From NCBI GenBank assembly GCA_940671915.1, contig CALNVZ010003430.1:16731316-16795315 (forward strand): a DNA stretch of 64,000 nucleotides, given 5' to 3'. This document shows, piece by piece, positions 49,809 to 60,769 of the stretch (position 1 is its first letter; the number at the start of each line of letters is the position of its first letter). This DNA comes from Paracentrotus lividus. Taxonomy: Eukaryota > Echinodermata > Echinoidea > Camarodonta > Echinidae. The notes below the pieces were generated by a model. The model was not told where the DNA came from. It worked only from the letters and a program-made list of their open reading frames with translations, and did no database searches. The translations under genes were made by a program, and so were the position numbers.

Positions 49809-51045
49809 CATATAAAAGTAAAGGATATTAAAAGTTACTACGTTTTGAAGCTAAGATTTCATTCTTTCCAAATTATAATTTTCGTTTGGAATCATGCAAC
49901 AATAAGTACTTTTCTTGTCACTTATACCAAACTGAATATAGGTTTTTGTTCCATATCTTTCACCAATACTTTTACAATATTCAGATATGATAAAATACCA
50001 TAAAATGTGCATGATAGGTAGGTTTAGAATTTCTTCTTTCTGAATATTTAGAATCAGGAAATTCCCGTTCCAAAATCAAAATCTACAAGGAGTTGCAACA
50101 ATCTCAGTTTTAGACCGCACAGGTCCGCACAGCTCCGCAAAGTGAGATAGAGGACTGAAAATAGTTGTATAAATTTCGCACTCTTGGCTTATTATAGGTC
50201 ACGCTGCCCGTGGACTGATTTGTGGTTCTCAAATGATGTAATTCTTGATCTTTTTATGAAATCATAAATAGTCAAACTAACGTTTTTTCCCCCAATTTTT
50301 CAATACAATTTTTCAATCCTCATACATATCTACATTCTTGTTGTCTCTTCTACATGTACACTGTGTACTAAAGCTTATAGAGGAGAAGAAGATAGAGAAG
50401 ATGAACATGTTTCATCCTTGGATTTATACAGCTTGCTTTTTTTTTATCCCATAGATCCCATGGCCATTTGCAGGCAAAATCAAACTCTACTTTCCATCCA
50501 CTTAATTTCATTGAAAGCGGACCTGCTTCCCACAAGTGTATGTAGGCTCTTACGAACATGAGGCACCATCTACATCATCAGCCAGAGTTCCCAAATTAGC
50601 TCGTTATTTTGTGATCGGGCTGATTACTCTCTCGTTCGCTGCTAATTTAGCGATGAGAGGCCTCAAAACACATTTGCGGTTCTCAAACTCACACTGCATG
50701 TTCATCAGCACGCATGAACCGGTTAAAATATTAACGCCTACAGATATTTGCGCGAAATTCGCGGAAGTCAATGTACCGTGAATACATGAATTTCCACAAG
50801 TACATCAGCCCGATCAGAACTAGCCTGAGATTATTTGTATTGGACCAATCAGCAGGCTACATGTAACATGTACATCTCATTTCTATATATTTTCGCAGAT
50901 ATGTGGACACCACTGGGGTATTTTTGCTTGGGATGTTATTCACGACATACAGACCATGATATGCGGAATCAGTTTACAAAGTTAGTATGCTCTTTAAACG
51001 CGACAAAAAAGCTAGGCATGGAGCTTTACGGGTTAGAGCTTATTG
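49809..51045. other. Interval before the inverted duplication
   Basis: Mostly unassigned. A plus frame at 50536-50781 (81 codons) has a hydrophobic stretch (FVIGLITLSFAANLAM) but no family match. The sequence at about 50600-50780 is richer in CpG than its surroundings. Confidence 0.35.
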
Positions 51046-53627
51046 AGGGAAAGCATAAGTTTACTATTATCAACCCAAAAGTGGTATTTTGAAAGACAAA
51101 AAAATTTGTTGGACTTGAGAAAACATGTATCAACATTCTACAAATATTCTATTTCAACAAATCATGGTGTATAATATAAAAGAGATGCTTACAACCATAC
51201 ATACACATACAAATCACATATAAAGTTTCTTAACTTTTCTAATATTAATAAAAAATAGTATTTCACTTTTTTACAATAATCAGAAATTATGAACTATTTA
51301 AAAAAAACACTTCTCAAAAGTGTCTGAGTGTTATTCAAGACAATAAAATTTTGTAACCTGTAAAATTTTTCATTTTCTGCTCACACAAACATGGAAATAT
51401 ATTTGTTTTAAAGACCCAAGATGAAATGACAAGTGAAGACTGGACTTGATACAAAAAGAGTATTTATACATTATAAACATATCTTTTATATGATATAAAT
51501 AAGAAATAACAAAGACAATGTACATCGTTTATTAAGTCACAAGAATGCATATATTACAGCCACAACATATATGAAATCTTTCTCTATCACATGTTTGTTT
51601 GCTTTTTTAAACAGTCTGCATTTGAACAATTGACCATTTAATTTAGGAAATCCATCATTTGCCAAGAAAATAATCTAAGCGAAAAACATGTTTTGCATCC
51701 CTGCCAATAGAAATAACTCCATGCAATTTCATGCAAAAACATTTAATTTTCAAATGGTCTTTTCATAAATACTAACTGGTACATTCTCTGACATGACAAT
51801 ATTAAAGAGAATGAAGTACAATTCTTGATTAATATTTGAACTGGATATGTAGTCGAAATAAATTTCTTTATTCATAACGTTCTTGGAGCTCTCTATTTCC
51901 TTTATTTGGCGAACTCCACAAAGAAGGATACTTTTAAACAATTTCATTTGGTAATATTGATTATCTATTCATCATATTTTCCATGATAAATAGTGGTTTA
52001 AACCTGGTCTACTTTTAAGATTATGTTTGATGTTTGAGTTTAGTGTGTTTATTTAGTCACAGTTGCCCGAGATCAACAACACAGTTTACTGCAATTATTG
52101 ACATCATCTTCATTGTATAGTGAAACTGAGCTCAATCGATTGCAATCAGCTGTAATTTCTCAGCTGAAATGAACTATTAAGGTATTTTGGTGATCCCAGC
52201 TCTTGTTGCTATGTTTATAACGATATAAAGAAATTCTGATTTATAAGGTAATTTCATGAGTCCCAGGACCTTGTATAATAAGGTTCCACTGTATGTGTAT
52301 GTGGACGCATAAGAATACAATTAAATATAATCTTGAGTAGTAGGCATGATGAAAAAAATCAAACATTCTTGTATACATAATCTCAAGCATAGGAAATAAA
52401 TACTACACACAAGAAATTTACAGAAATTGCGTATTTGCTGAGAAAAGAGCAAATAACCATTTAACAGCATATTGAGTAATCATGGTTATATCTGTGTGTG
52501 TGAGTTGTGCCGTGACTGTGGCGAGATCGTGGTCTACTCCCAAGTCTCAATTTGAGGACTGTTTCGATTTCACATTTCTTCTAAATCATTACGAATGGAT
52601 ATAATCTTGTGTGATATATGTATGGAACATATAGAGGACATAATCTTACAGATTTATCCCAAATATTTTAGTGTAAGAACTCAAGCTTTGCTTTAACCAA
52701 GGCAGCATTTCTTCAATATTCTAATGAGCCTCAGCCCCCATCAATGATCTTTCCTAAATGTGGGTAGTGTTTCAGTGGAAACTCTTTATTCAAAGGTGCT
52801 TAGGACAGGAAATTACTTAAATAAATCCAAAGATCTTTTATTTGTGTCAACTCTCTGGCATTTGTACTCCATACACATTGTGCAGGGTTACGTTACTCAA
52901 TCCAAATTAATGACAGTAGTACTGGGGAATCTTTTATTACACAGCACATTACATGTTGAGGTCTTTCAAAATGATAGCTTAAATCATGCCAGATTAGTGA
53001 AAATTTTTGGATCTAAAACCGTGGTCACAACTGGTCGTATGTGCATCAAGCACCTTGTTCACGACGTATTTCATCACACCCAATTTTTTTCCGGACACGA
53101 CACATAGGGGATTTTGCAATAACTTCCCTACTGTCACACTGAAACTGTAGGAATCACAGAATATGGCCTTCAGGGCATGCATGCTATGGGTGTGTGTCCC
53201 GTATGTTATGATCAGTTGTCCCCACAGTATATTGAACCTTTATTTATTATCCAGACCAAACATTGCTCTGCCTGTTTTAATATTTGTCCTATAATTCAGA
53301 AAAACAGTATTTAGCAGAATAAATGTACAATGTACATTCCCTGCTTCATGAGTTTATTTTTAAAGATATGGCACAAGTGCCAAATAGACTAGGTACAAAG
53401 AAAGTACTTGTACATTGATTTTAGAGAACTACAGAATGAGGCTACAAAATGGAAGGAAATATCAATTTCCCTGCAAAAAAGCGAGCAATTGTTTGAAAAA
53501 TAAATCAATCTGTCAAAAAGATGAGAGCGGTAAAGCACCTTGCATATGGCAAAATTAAACAATATGAAAAAAAAAATAACTTCTATGCATCATAAAATCA
53601 ACAAAATAAGGTGTGTCCTATTTTTCC

Positions 53628-54547
53628 TTAGACTAGATGAGTTTCTTCGTGATCCATTGCTCCTCTTCTGCTTTGATTTAATGTTTTCAATCTATCATTT
53701 TCATACTCCACAAAGTCGTCAAAAAGGCTTGGCCATGCTTCATTGTCGTCATAGTTACTGAGATTATCCCCAATGACCTTACAAAGTGCAGAAACATCTG
53801 CCAGTTCCCTGATATACCTTTGATCTGGTTCACAGTAAGAAAATTGCACCAGCGATCTAGGATTGGGGGTTGTCGATAGAAGAATACAAGCTTCCATAGG
53901 GGTATTGCTATCTCACACGGTAAAGTCCTCTGGCCACCCTCGGTATCCAGGCCAAAGCCGAACGTGTAACGGTAGAGATCCTTGAACAAGGTATCGTCCG
54001 TCTTCACCTCATGGCGCAGATCAGGAAACTTTGCCTTGATTGCGGTGATGGAGTCTGCGCGTAAGGTACGACAACCCTGGACGAATTCACTGCGTGTGAA
54101 GCGACACATGACGGCTGCCTGAAACTTCACGAATCACTAGTACTATAAAATCTTCGGCTAACCTTGAGTTGCAGAACCGTTCCGTGCCCTCAGCCAAGAT
54201 GGCATCCTCGAGTTGTCTTTATATTTCTCAAAGAGTTTGTTTGCTTTTCGCTCGGAGAAATCCGACTTCATTGCTGCGTTTGTTCTACGCCGTTCTGTCT
54301 CGGGAACTGCTTGTCACTTGCGGGTCTGCTGTGAGAACCATTGTTGAGTCCCCGCGGGACGAAGGGAGATTGCCCGCACGGTGCCCGGATGCTGATGTGC
54401 TGGACAAATGCGTGGGCTGGGTGGTGGTGCGCTATTGATGTGACATGCTGCTGGGACTGCTTAGGAGGGAGATGCGCCTTGGTGTTCTTGCCATTCTGCT
54501 CTTCCACGTTGGTTGAACCTGGGTTGCAGACGGGAACACTTGCCCAT
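53628..54547 (-). pseudogene. DCUN1D3-like copy broken by small indels
   Basis: This is the mirror of the intact gene at 59822-60769. The start ATG (54547) and its Gly-Lys-Cys are present, but a two-base difference right after them shifts the frame. Further one- to three-base gaps occur near 54150, 54126 and 53800. The remaining open pieces are 54636-54268, 54130-53687 and 53897-53628. The middle piece still reads AAVMCRFTRSEFVQGCRTLR and FKDLYRYTFGFGLDTEGG. The stop position is conserved. The breaks may be real decay or uncorrected sequencing errors; the pattern (mostly single G/C losses) leaves both open. Confidence 0.85.
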
Positions 54548-55404
54548 GAGGTTAGATGAGTGGGTGCGCCGGGCAAAACAGCGTGGGAACCATCTAGGTC
54601 AACGTGTGTAGAGGGACCAAGCAAGGTCACACACACTCTCAGATCTCCAAATCAGGAAGAATCTAGGAAAATAAAAGTGAAAATGAGAATGAGCAGAAAC
54701 ATATTAAAGATATATCTTCTATGGTAATAATGGAAAATAAGTACTGGTTCTCACAGAGTCAAAGAGACTTTCTTGAGAGCTTAAAACTAAAACTTATGGG
54801 AATCTATATAAGTGGAAAAAGTGAAACAACTATTGTGAGCTTTCAGATTATTTTCATGTGGTTTTAGTAGTATTATAAAAGCCAAGAAAAGATTGCTCTT
54901 CAAAATACCTTAAGGCCAAGCTCACAAATTGTGTCAACATATGTATGTCACGACTTGAGAATGCAAATGTTAGATTCAGGATGCATACATGTCAAATTTT
55001 TATAGATATCATATTACAAATTGATCTTTCTCTTAAGCCCTGAATGTGGTGATCCCTAAGTCAGTCACATTATCTTTTTACAAAATGTACAGTATGTCAA
55101 TTCTGCATGATGGTGATATTAAATTAATCTCAAGTGTCTGATTTCAACTTGATGTACCTTACATGTACTATAAGAGACGAGACTGTAAAACTCTCATAAA
55201 TATGAAATGTAGATTTTCCACTCATAAGAGGTCCTTGAGACTCCTAGGAGACATCTCCAGGATGATAAACGGGGATGTCTCAAACCAATCAATGGTATGT
55301 GATATGCATTAAGCTTTTAAATAACGGCAAAATTACTGCAGACTTTGCATGTGAATGTCACTACAATAATCGGTAGTATAATTATGTGAATAATGTTAAT
55401 ATAA

Positions 55405-55640
55405 AATTTGGAAAGTTCAATTCACATTACCAATTCGCATTTTAAAAATCCAAAAATTTGGAAAGTTCAATTCACAAATCAATTTGCATTTAAAAAAAAA
55501 TTTTAATTGGAAAGTTCAATTCACATTACCAATTTGCATTTTAAAAATCCAAACATTTGGACAGTTCAATTCACATTATCAATTTGCATTTAATTTTTTT
55601 TTTTTAATTGGAAAGTTCAATTCACTATCGATTTGCAATT
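55405..55640. repeat. Minisatellite GGAAAGTTCAATTCAC, left arm copy
   Basis: Four or five units of 55-65 bp, each with GGAAAGTTCAATTCAC, an A/T block and TTTGCATTT. The mirror copy lies at 58690-58935 in the right arm. Confidence 0.85.
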
Positions 55641-56149
55641 TTTGTGACTCTAAACTTAATAGAGTGCAAAGCTCAATTGGATCACTAGTTTATTATTCAC
55701 ATTTGCTTTGGAACCACAACATTCTAAACACCCACTGACGTACAGACAACAGATGGCATAGTTACCATGGCAACTGCTCTCTTTGAAGTTTATGTATGTT
55801 ATTAACACTGAGAAAATTCACTAATGCTATAAAGTAAACGTACAATGTACATGTACATGTACAGTAGTATGTATACTAAATTTTACAAGTACATACTGTC
55901 TCATGGCATTTCACATGGTCATCTGTTGAAATGTAGAGTTACATGCACATGTACATACTGTAGTCACTCCTCACAGTAACTCCAAATTGAGTAATACTGA
56001 TGGGCAATTTCCCTACATGTAAAGCCCTGGACCACACTACCATAGGACATAACATACTTTCATATAACTATATACATGAGGTAAAACTCGCAAATCTGCA
56101 ATATGCGGACGGATCGTCATATACCAAATGCTCACCGAAAGTCCACAAG

Positions 56150-56580
56150 CAAGTGCCAAAAGATCTAATCATAAGCAAAGAAATCACCATCACCTTCAAC
56201 GCCCTCGACGCCTCAACAAAGCTAGACCAGAACCTCATATCCCAAAACACTCAATAAGAGCAACAGCTGCCCACACAGCCCAAGTCCACCCACACACTAT
56301 CCAGAATCTACACAACACTAATCACACTGAAAGTGAATAAAAACATAACAACATAACATACAAAAGTTAAAAAAAAAATACACACCAAAATCAAACACAT
56401 CCTAACTCCTCAACTCATTCATAAGCGCATATCTATAACCCAAAGACTCAACAAACAAACCAAACAATCCACCTAAACACCACCCTAAAACCAACAACAA
56501 CCATCAAAAAACTCAATGAAAATACATAAACCAAACAGTAATACCACAAAGACAATCATACAAACCATAAAAGTATTCAT
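56150..56580 (+). other. G-poor, A+C-rich segment in the palindrome spacer
   Basis: The plus strand is dominated by A and C with few G or T (CACAACACTAATCACACTG, CCACCTAAACACCACCC). Frames here have no recognised domain. The composition differs strongly from both flanks. Confidence 0.6.
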
Positions 56581-56934
56581 AACGCCACCGAATCCGCTGA
56601 TTCATTATCTTCTCGTGCAGTTGATGCTAGAATAAAAATCGGACTTAAGACATTCAGAGCTGCAGCTCTTCCGCAACAGCGCAGTTCTTTATAACCTATT
56701 TATTGTGCTTATTTCATTGTGCATCACTTGTTCATCTTCTTGAGCGGGGAAGATCAGCCTACCTCAGATAGATGCTCTAAGATACAAATCAGAGCAATAC
56801 CCTGCTGCACCATCAGCTCAAGTGTAGTTAGTTGTGCGATTTTCTCCGCTCGCAGACTATCACTAATTAAAAAGAAGTGGCCAAGGTTGTGTACAATGAG
56901 ATAGTTTAAACAGTAAATCCATGAAGTAAGCAAT

Positions 56935-58020
56935 GGACTTGTGCCCTTACCTTATAATTCCATAAGAATAATCATAAAACTTGCGGCTGATGGGACAGGG
57001 TTTCATGATATCTTGAGTTTCATTCAAGGAAAGCTCAAGATGAGCTGGCTTTCAAATTTATTTACCTTCCATTTAAATGCACAGAATAGAAACAAAAATG
57101 AGAGTTTTTCAATATCAATAATCTTAATATACATAATATACTATACTATAGATTGTGTATTTAAAGATGAAAGTAGTCGAGCTCAGAATTTTTGCACCTT
57201 TTTGGTTCATTCAATTTAGAAACCACCCATTCATTTGTTCTATGATGATGAGTGTTATTTTCAAAGCGTGTGAACAAGTTTGGTTTTATGTAGAATTGGC
57301 AGAAATTAATGTTAAGTCTGAAGACTTTAGTAAGAAAAGAGTGATGTTTGGGATTCCATTATGGGACTGGAAGGCCCCCAACAATCACTGCTTAAACCAT
57401 TTGTTACTAATGTTTAATGATATGTTAATAGAAAAATGGTAAAAACAACACCACATTTAAAGAGACTAATATCTTATCATTTCTAATACGACTAATTGAA
57501 CTTTAACATTGCAAAACTGAAAGAATATTGAAGGATTTGCATTATAAAAATGGACCCTGGTTGAAAAAATTATTTTGAATTACATTCTTGACGTAACTTG
57601 GTAGATAACAATTTTTTTTTACCACACTTTTCATGGTATTGTTATTATATAGGTTTGTATATTGTATTTTTGATTTTAATACCATATATAAATGCTTGTG
57701 ATTTTTATTATGTGATTAATTGTTTTTACTAAGATTATCTGAGCAATAAATTTCAAAAGATAAAATAAAAAAAAAAAAAAAAGGAAAGCTCAAGATAGAT
57801 TGCTCGAGATTGAGCAAACTTGGGCTGATGTGGAAGCAGCCATGGCTTGTGCCTTACCAAATTTAGGAGAATAATTGCTTAACTTGGCCTGATATTGACA
57901 GGGTTTCTTGTTTCTTGAGCTTTTGTTGAGGAAAGCTGATCGGGCAAGATATTGCTAGAGATTGAGCAAACTTTGGCTGATGTGGAAGCAGCTAAAACTT
58001 GCACCTTACCAAATTCAGAT
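56935..58020 (+). repeat. Tandem repeat in the spacer, unit about 160-200 bp
   Basis: Units contain the order GTGCCTTACC, TTGACAGGGTTTC, TCTTGAG, GAGGAAAGCT, GAGATTGAGCAAAC, TTGGCTGATGTGGAAGCAGC. The first unit is split by the retroinsertion at 57042-57780, the second is intact at about 57850-58005, and a third starts after it. Confidence 0.75.
57042..57780 (+). mobile_element. 5'-truncated retroinsertion with poly-A and 16-bp target duplication
   Basis: The insertion is bounded by identical 16-bp copies AAGGAAAGCTCAAGAT at 57026-57041 and 57781-57796. It ends in AATAAA-like sequence (57745) and an A-run. The frame at 57155-57442 ends in FGIPLWDWKAPNNHCLNHLL and MFNDMLIEKW, which resembles the C-terminal tail of L1/Tx1-type LINE polyproteins. 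It is therefore most likely a short LINE copy; a retroposed host transcript is the alternative. Confidence 0.85.
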
Positions 58021-58689
58021 TAAGACATCTTCCTATCTCTGCGGCCAGTATCATCTTACCCACAACCAACAGCTCTTTCTCTAGCTGGCCCCCAAGTCCT
58101 CACTTTCTGGGACATGAGGTTATGGGTAAAAACAGATGAAAACACAAGATTCGATCATGCATAATTCTTTGCAGGGATTTTTGCAGAGACTATCTAAACT
58201 CCTACATGTACATAAATGTATAGCATAACTAATTAATACATGATGTACATGTATAATGTGTATTATGAAATTTTATGTACGGTAGGTTTCAGGCTTACAA
58301 TGTATGAATTTGCCTCAGTATTTTACAAATTTGTGAGTTACTGTGAGGAGTGACTACATGTATGTACATGTGCATGTAACTCTACATTTTCAACAGAATG
58401 ACCATGTGAAATCGCCATGAGACAGTATGTACTTGTAAAATTTGTGTATACATACTACTTGTACATGTACAATTGTACGTTTACTTTATAGCATTAGTGA
58501 TTCATTTTCTCAGTGTTAATAACATACATTAAACTTCAAGAGAGGCAGTTGCCATGGTAACTATGCCATCTGTTGTCTGTACGTCAGTGGGTGTTTAGAA
58601 TGTTGTGGTTCCAAAGCAAATGTGAATAATAAATACTAGTGATCCAATTGAGCTTTGCACTCTATTAATAGGTTTCAGAGTCCACAAAA

Positions 58690-58935
58690 TTGCAAATCGA
58701 TAGTGAATTGAACTTTCCAATTAAAAAAAAAAAAAATTTAAATGCAAATTGATAATGTGAATTGAACTGTCCAAATGTTTGGATTTTTAAAATGCAAATT
58801 GGTAATGTGAATTGAACTTTCCAATTAAAATTTTTTTTTTTAAATGCAAATTGATTTGTGAATTGAACTTTCCAAATTTTTGGATTTTTAAAATGCGAAT
58901 TGGTAATGTGAATTGAACTTTCCAAATTTTTATAT
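58690..58935. repeat. Minisatellite GTGAATTGAACTTTCC, right arm copy
   Basis: Mirror image of the array at 55405-55640 with nearly the same number and order of units and A/T-run variants, so the duplication postdates the array. Confidence 0.85.
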
Positions 58936-59821
58936 TAACATTATTCACATAAATTATACTACCGATTATGTACTGTAGTGACATTCACAGTTCAAAGTCT
59001 GCAATAATTCCTTTGCCGTTATTTAAAAGCTTAATGCATATCTCACATACCATGTGATTGGTTTGAGACATCCCCGTTTACATCCTGGAGATGTCTCCTA
59101 GGAGTCTCCAGGACGTCTTATGAGTGATGGGAAAATCTAACATTTCTTCATATTTATGAGAGTTTTACAGTCTCGTCTCATTAAGTACATGTAAGGTACA
59201 TCAAGTTGAAATCAGACACTTGAGATTAATTTAATATCACCATCATGCAGAATTGACATACTGTACATTTTGTAAAAAGATAATGTGACTGACTTAGGGA
59301 TCACCCACATTCAAGGCTTAAAGAGAAAGATCACATTTTAGTATGTGATATCTTTATAAAAATTTGACATGTATGCATCCTGAAGTCTAACATTTGCATT
59401 CTCAAGTCTGACATACATATGTTGACACAAATTGTGAGCTTGGCCTTAAGGTATTTTGAAGAGCAATCTTTTCTTGGCTTTTATAATATACTACTAAAAC
59501 CACATGAAAATAATCTGAAAGCTCACAATAGTTGTTTCACTTTTTCCACTTATAGTAGATTCCCATTAAGTTTTAGTTTTAAGCTCTCAATGAAAGTCTC
59601 CTTTGACTCTGTGAGAACCAGTACTTATTTTCCATTATTACCATAATGGAAGATTATCTTTAATATGTTTCTGCTCATTCTCATTTTCACTTTTATTTTC
59701 CTAGATTCTTCCTGATGTTGGAGATCTGAGAGTGTCTGTGACCTTGCTTGGTCCCTCTACACACGTTAACCTAAATGGTTCCCAGGCTGTTTTGCCCGGC
59801 GCCACCCACTCATCTAACCTC

Positions 59822-60769
59822 ATGGGCAAGTGTTTCTCCGTCTGCAACCCAGGTTCAACCAACGTGGAAGAGCAGAATGGCAAGAACACCAAGGCGCATC
59901 TCCCTCCTAAGCAGTCCCAGCAGCATGTCACATCAATAGAGCGCACCACCACCCAGCCCACGCACTTTGTCCAGCACATCAGCACATCCGGGCACCGTGC
60001 GGGCAATCTCCCTCTTCGTCCCGCCGGGGACTCGAACAATGGTTCTCACAGCAGACCCGCAAGTGACAAGCAGTTCCCGAGACAGAACGGCGTAGAGACA
60101 AACGCAGCAATGAAGTCGGATTTCTCCGAGCGAAAAGCAAACAAACTCTTTGAGAAATATAAAGACAACTCCGAGGATGCCATCTTGGCTGAGGGCACGG
60201 AACGGTTCTGCCAAGACCTCAAGGTTAGCCCAGAAGATTTTATAGTACTAGTGATTGCGTGGAAGTTTCAGGCAGCCGTCATGTGTCGCTTCACACGCAG
60301 TGAATTCGTCCAGGGTTGTCGTACCCTACGCGCAGACTCCATCAACGCAATCAAGGCAAAGTTTCCTGATCTGCGCCATGAGGTGAAGACGGACGATACC
60401 TTGTTCAAGGATCTCTACCGTTACACGTTCGGCTTTGGCCTGGATACCGAGGGTGGCCAGAGGACTTTACCGTGTGAGATAGCAATACCCCTATGGAAGC
60501 TTGTATTCTTCTATCGACAACCCCCAATCCTAGATCGCTGGTGCAATTTTCTTACTGTGAACCAGATCAAAGGTATATCAAGGGACACATGGCAGATGTT
60601 TCTGCACTTTGTAGAGGTCATTGGGGATAATCTCAGTAACTATGACGACAATGAAGCATGGCCAAGCCTTTTTGACGACTTTGTGGAGTATGAAAATGAT
60701 AGATTGAAAACATTAAATCAAAGCAGAAAGGAGGAGCATGGCAATCATGAAGAAACTCATCTAGTCTAA
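59822..60769 (+). CDS. DCUN1D3: DCN1-like protein 3 (neddylation cofactor), intact copy
   Basis: This single-exon frame of 315 residues starts MGKCFSVCNPGSTNVEEQNG. Gly2 and the nearby Cys4 and Cys8 form the acylation signal (myristoylation, possibly palmitoylation) typical of DCUN1D3, which holds it at membranes. The upstream in-frame sequence has no ATG, and a splice acceptor (TTTATTTTCCTAG, ending 59704) implies a 5' non-coding exon. Residues about 100-290 form the DCUN1/PONY domain: EKYKDNSEDAILAEGTERFC, IAWKFQAAVMCRFTRSEF, FKDLYRYTFGFGLDTEGGQR, EIAIPLWKLVFF and NEAWPSLFDDFVEYENDRL, the last being the cullin-binding patch. The family brings cullins and NEDD8-charged E2 together. Human DCUN1D3 has 304 residues. 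The reading frame is undamaged, unlike its mirror copy at 53628-54547. Confidence 0.96.
   Translation: MGKCFSVCNPGSTNVEEQNGKNTKAHLPPKQSQQHVTSIERTTTQPTHFVQHISTSGHRAGNLPLRPAGDSNNGSHSRPASDKQFPRQNGVETNAAMKSDFSERKANKLFEKYKDNSEDAILAEGTERFCQDLKVSPEDFIVLVIAWKFQAAVMCRFTRSEFVQGCRTLRADSINAIKAKFPDLRHEVKTDDTLFKDLYRYTFGFGLDTEGGQRTLPCEIAIPLWKLVFFYRQPPILDRWCNFLTVNQIKGISRDTWQMFLHFVEVIGDNLSNYDDNEAWPSLFDDFVEYENDRLKTLNQSRKEEHGNHEETHLV

Larger units (their letters stand above)
51046..56005. repeat. Left arm of a large inverted duplication
   Basis: The whole 5 kb is matched in reverse complement by 58315-63475. The outer edge matches from TTGAGGGAAAGCATAAG (left) to CTTATGCTTTCCCTCAA (right); the inner edge ends around CTCCTCACAGTAACTC. 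Divergence is visible as scattered substitutions and small indels. The arm holds a broken DCUN1D3 copy on the minus strand. Confidence 0.95.

Noticed and set aside
54169..54438. Plus-strand frame of 89 codons
   Set aside because: It is the antisense of the broken DCUN1D3 copy; the matching antisense frame occurs on the right copy.
56000..56257. Plus frame with LQYADG resembling a reverse transcriptase catalytic motif
   Set aside because: No flanking reverse transcriptase motifs are seen and the segment is compositionally biased; a chance match is likely.
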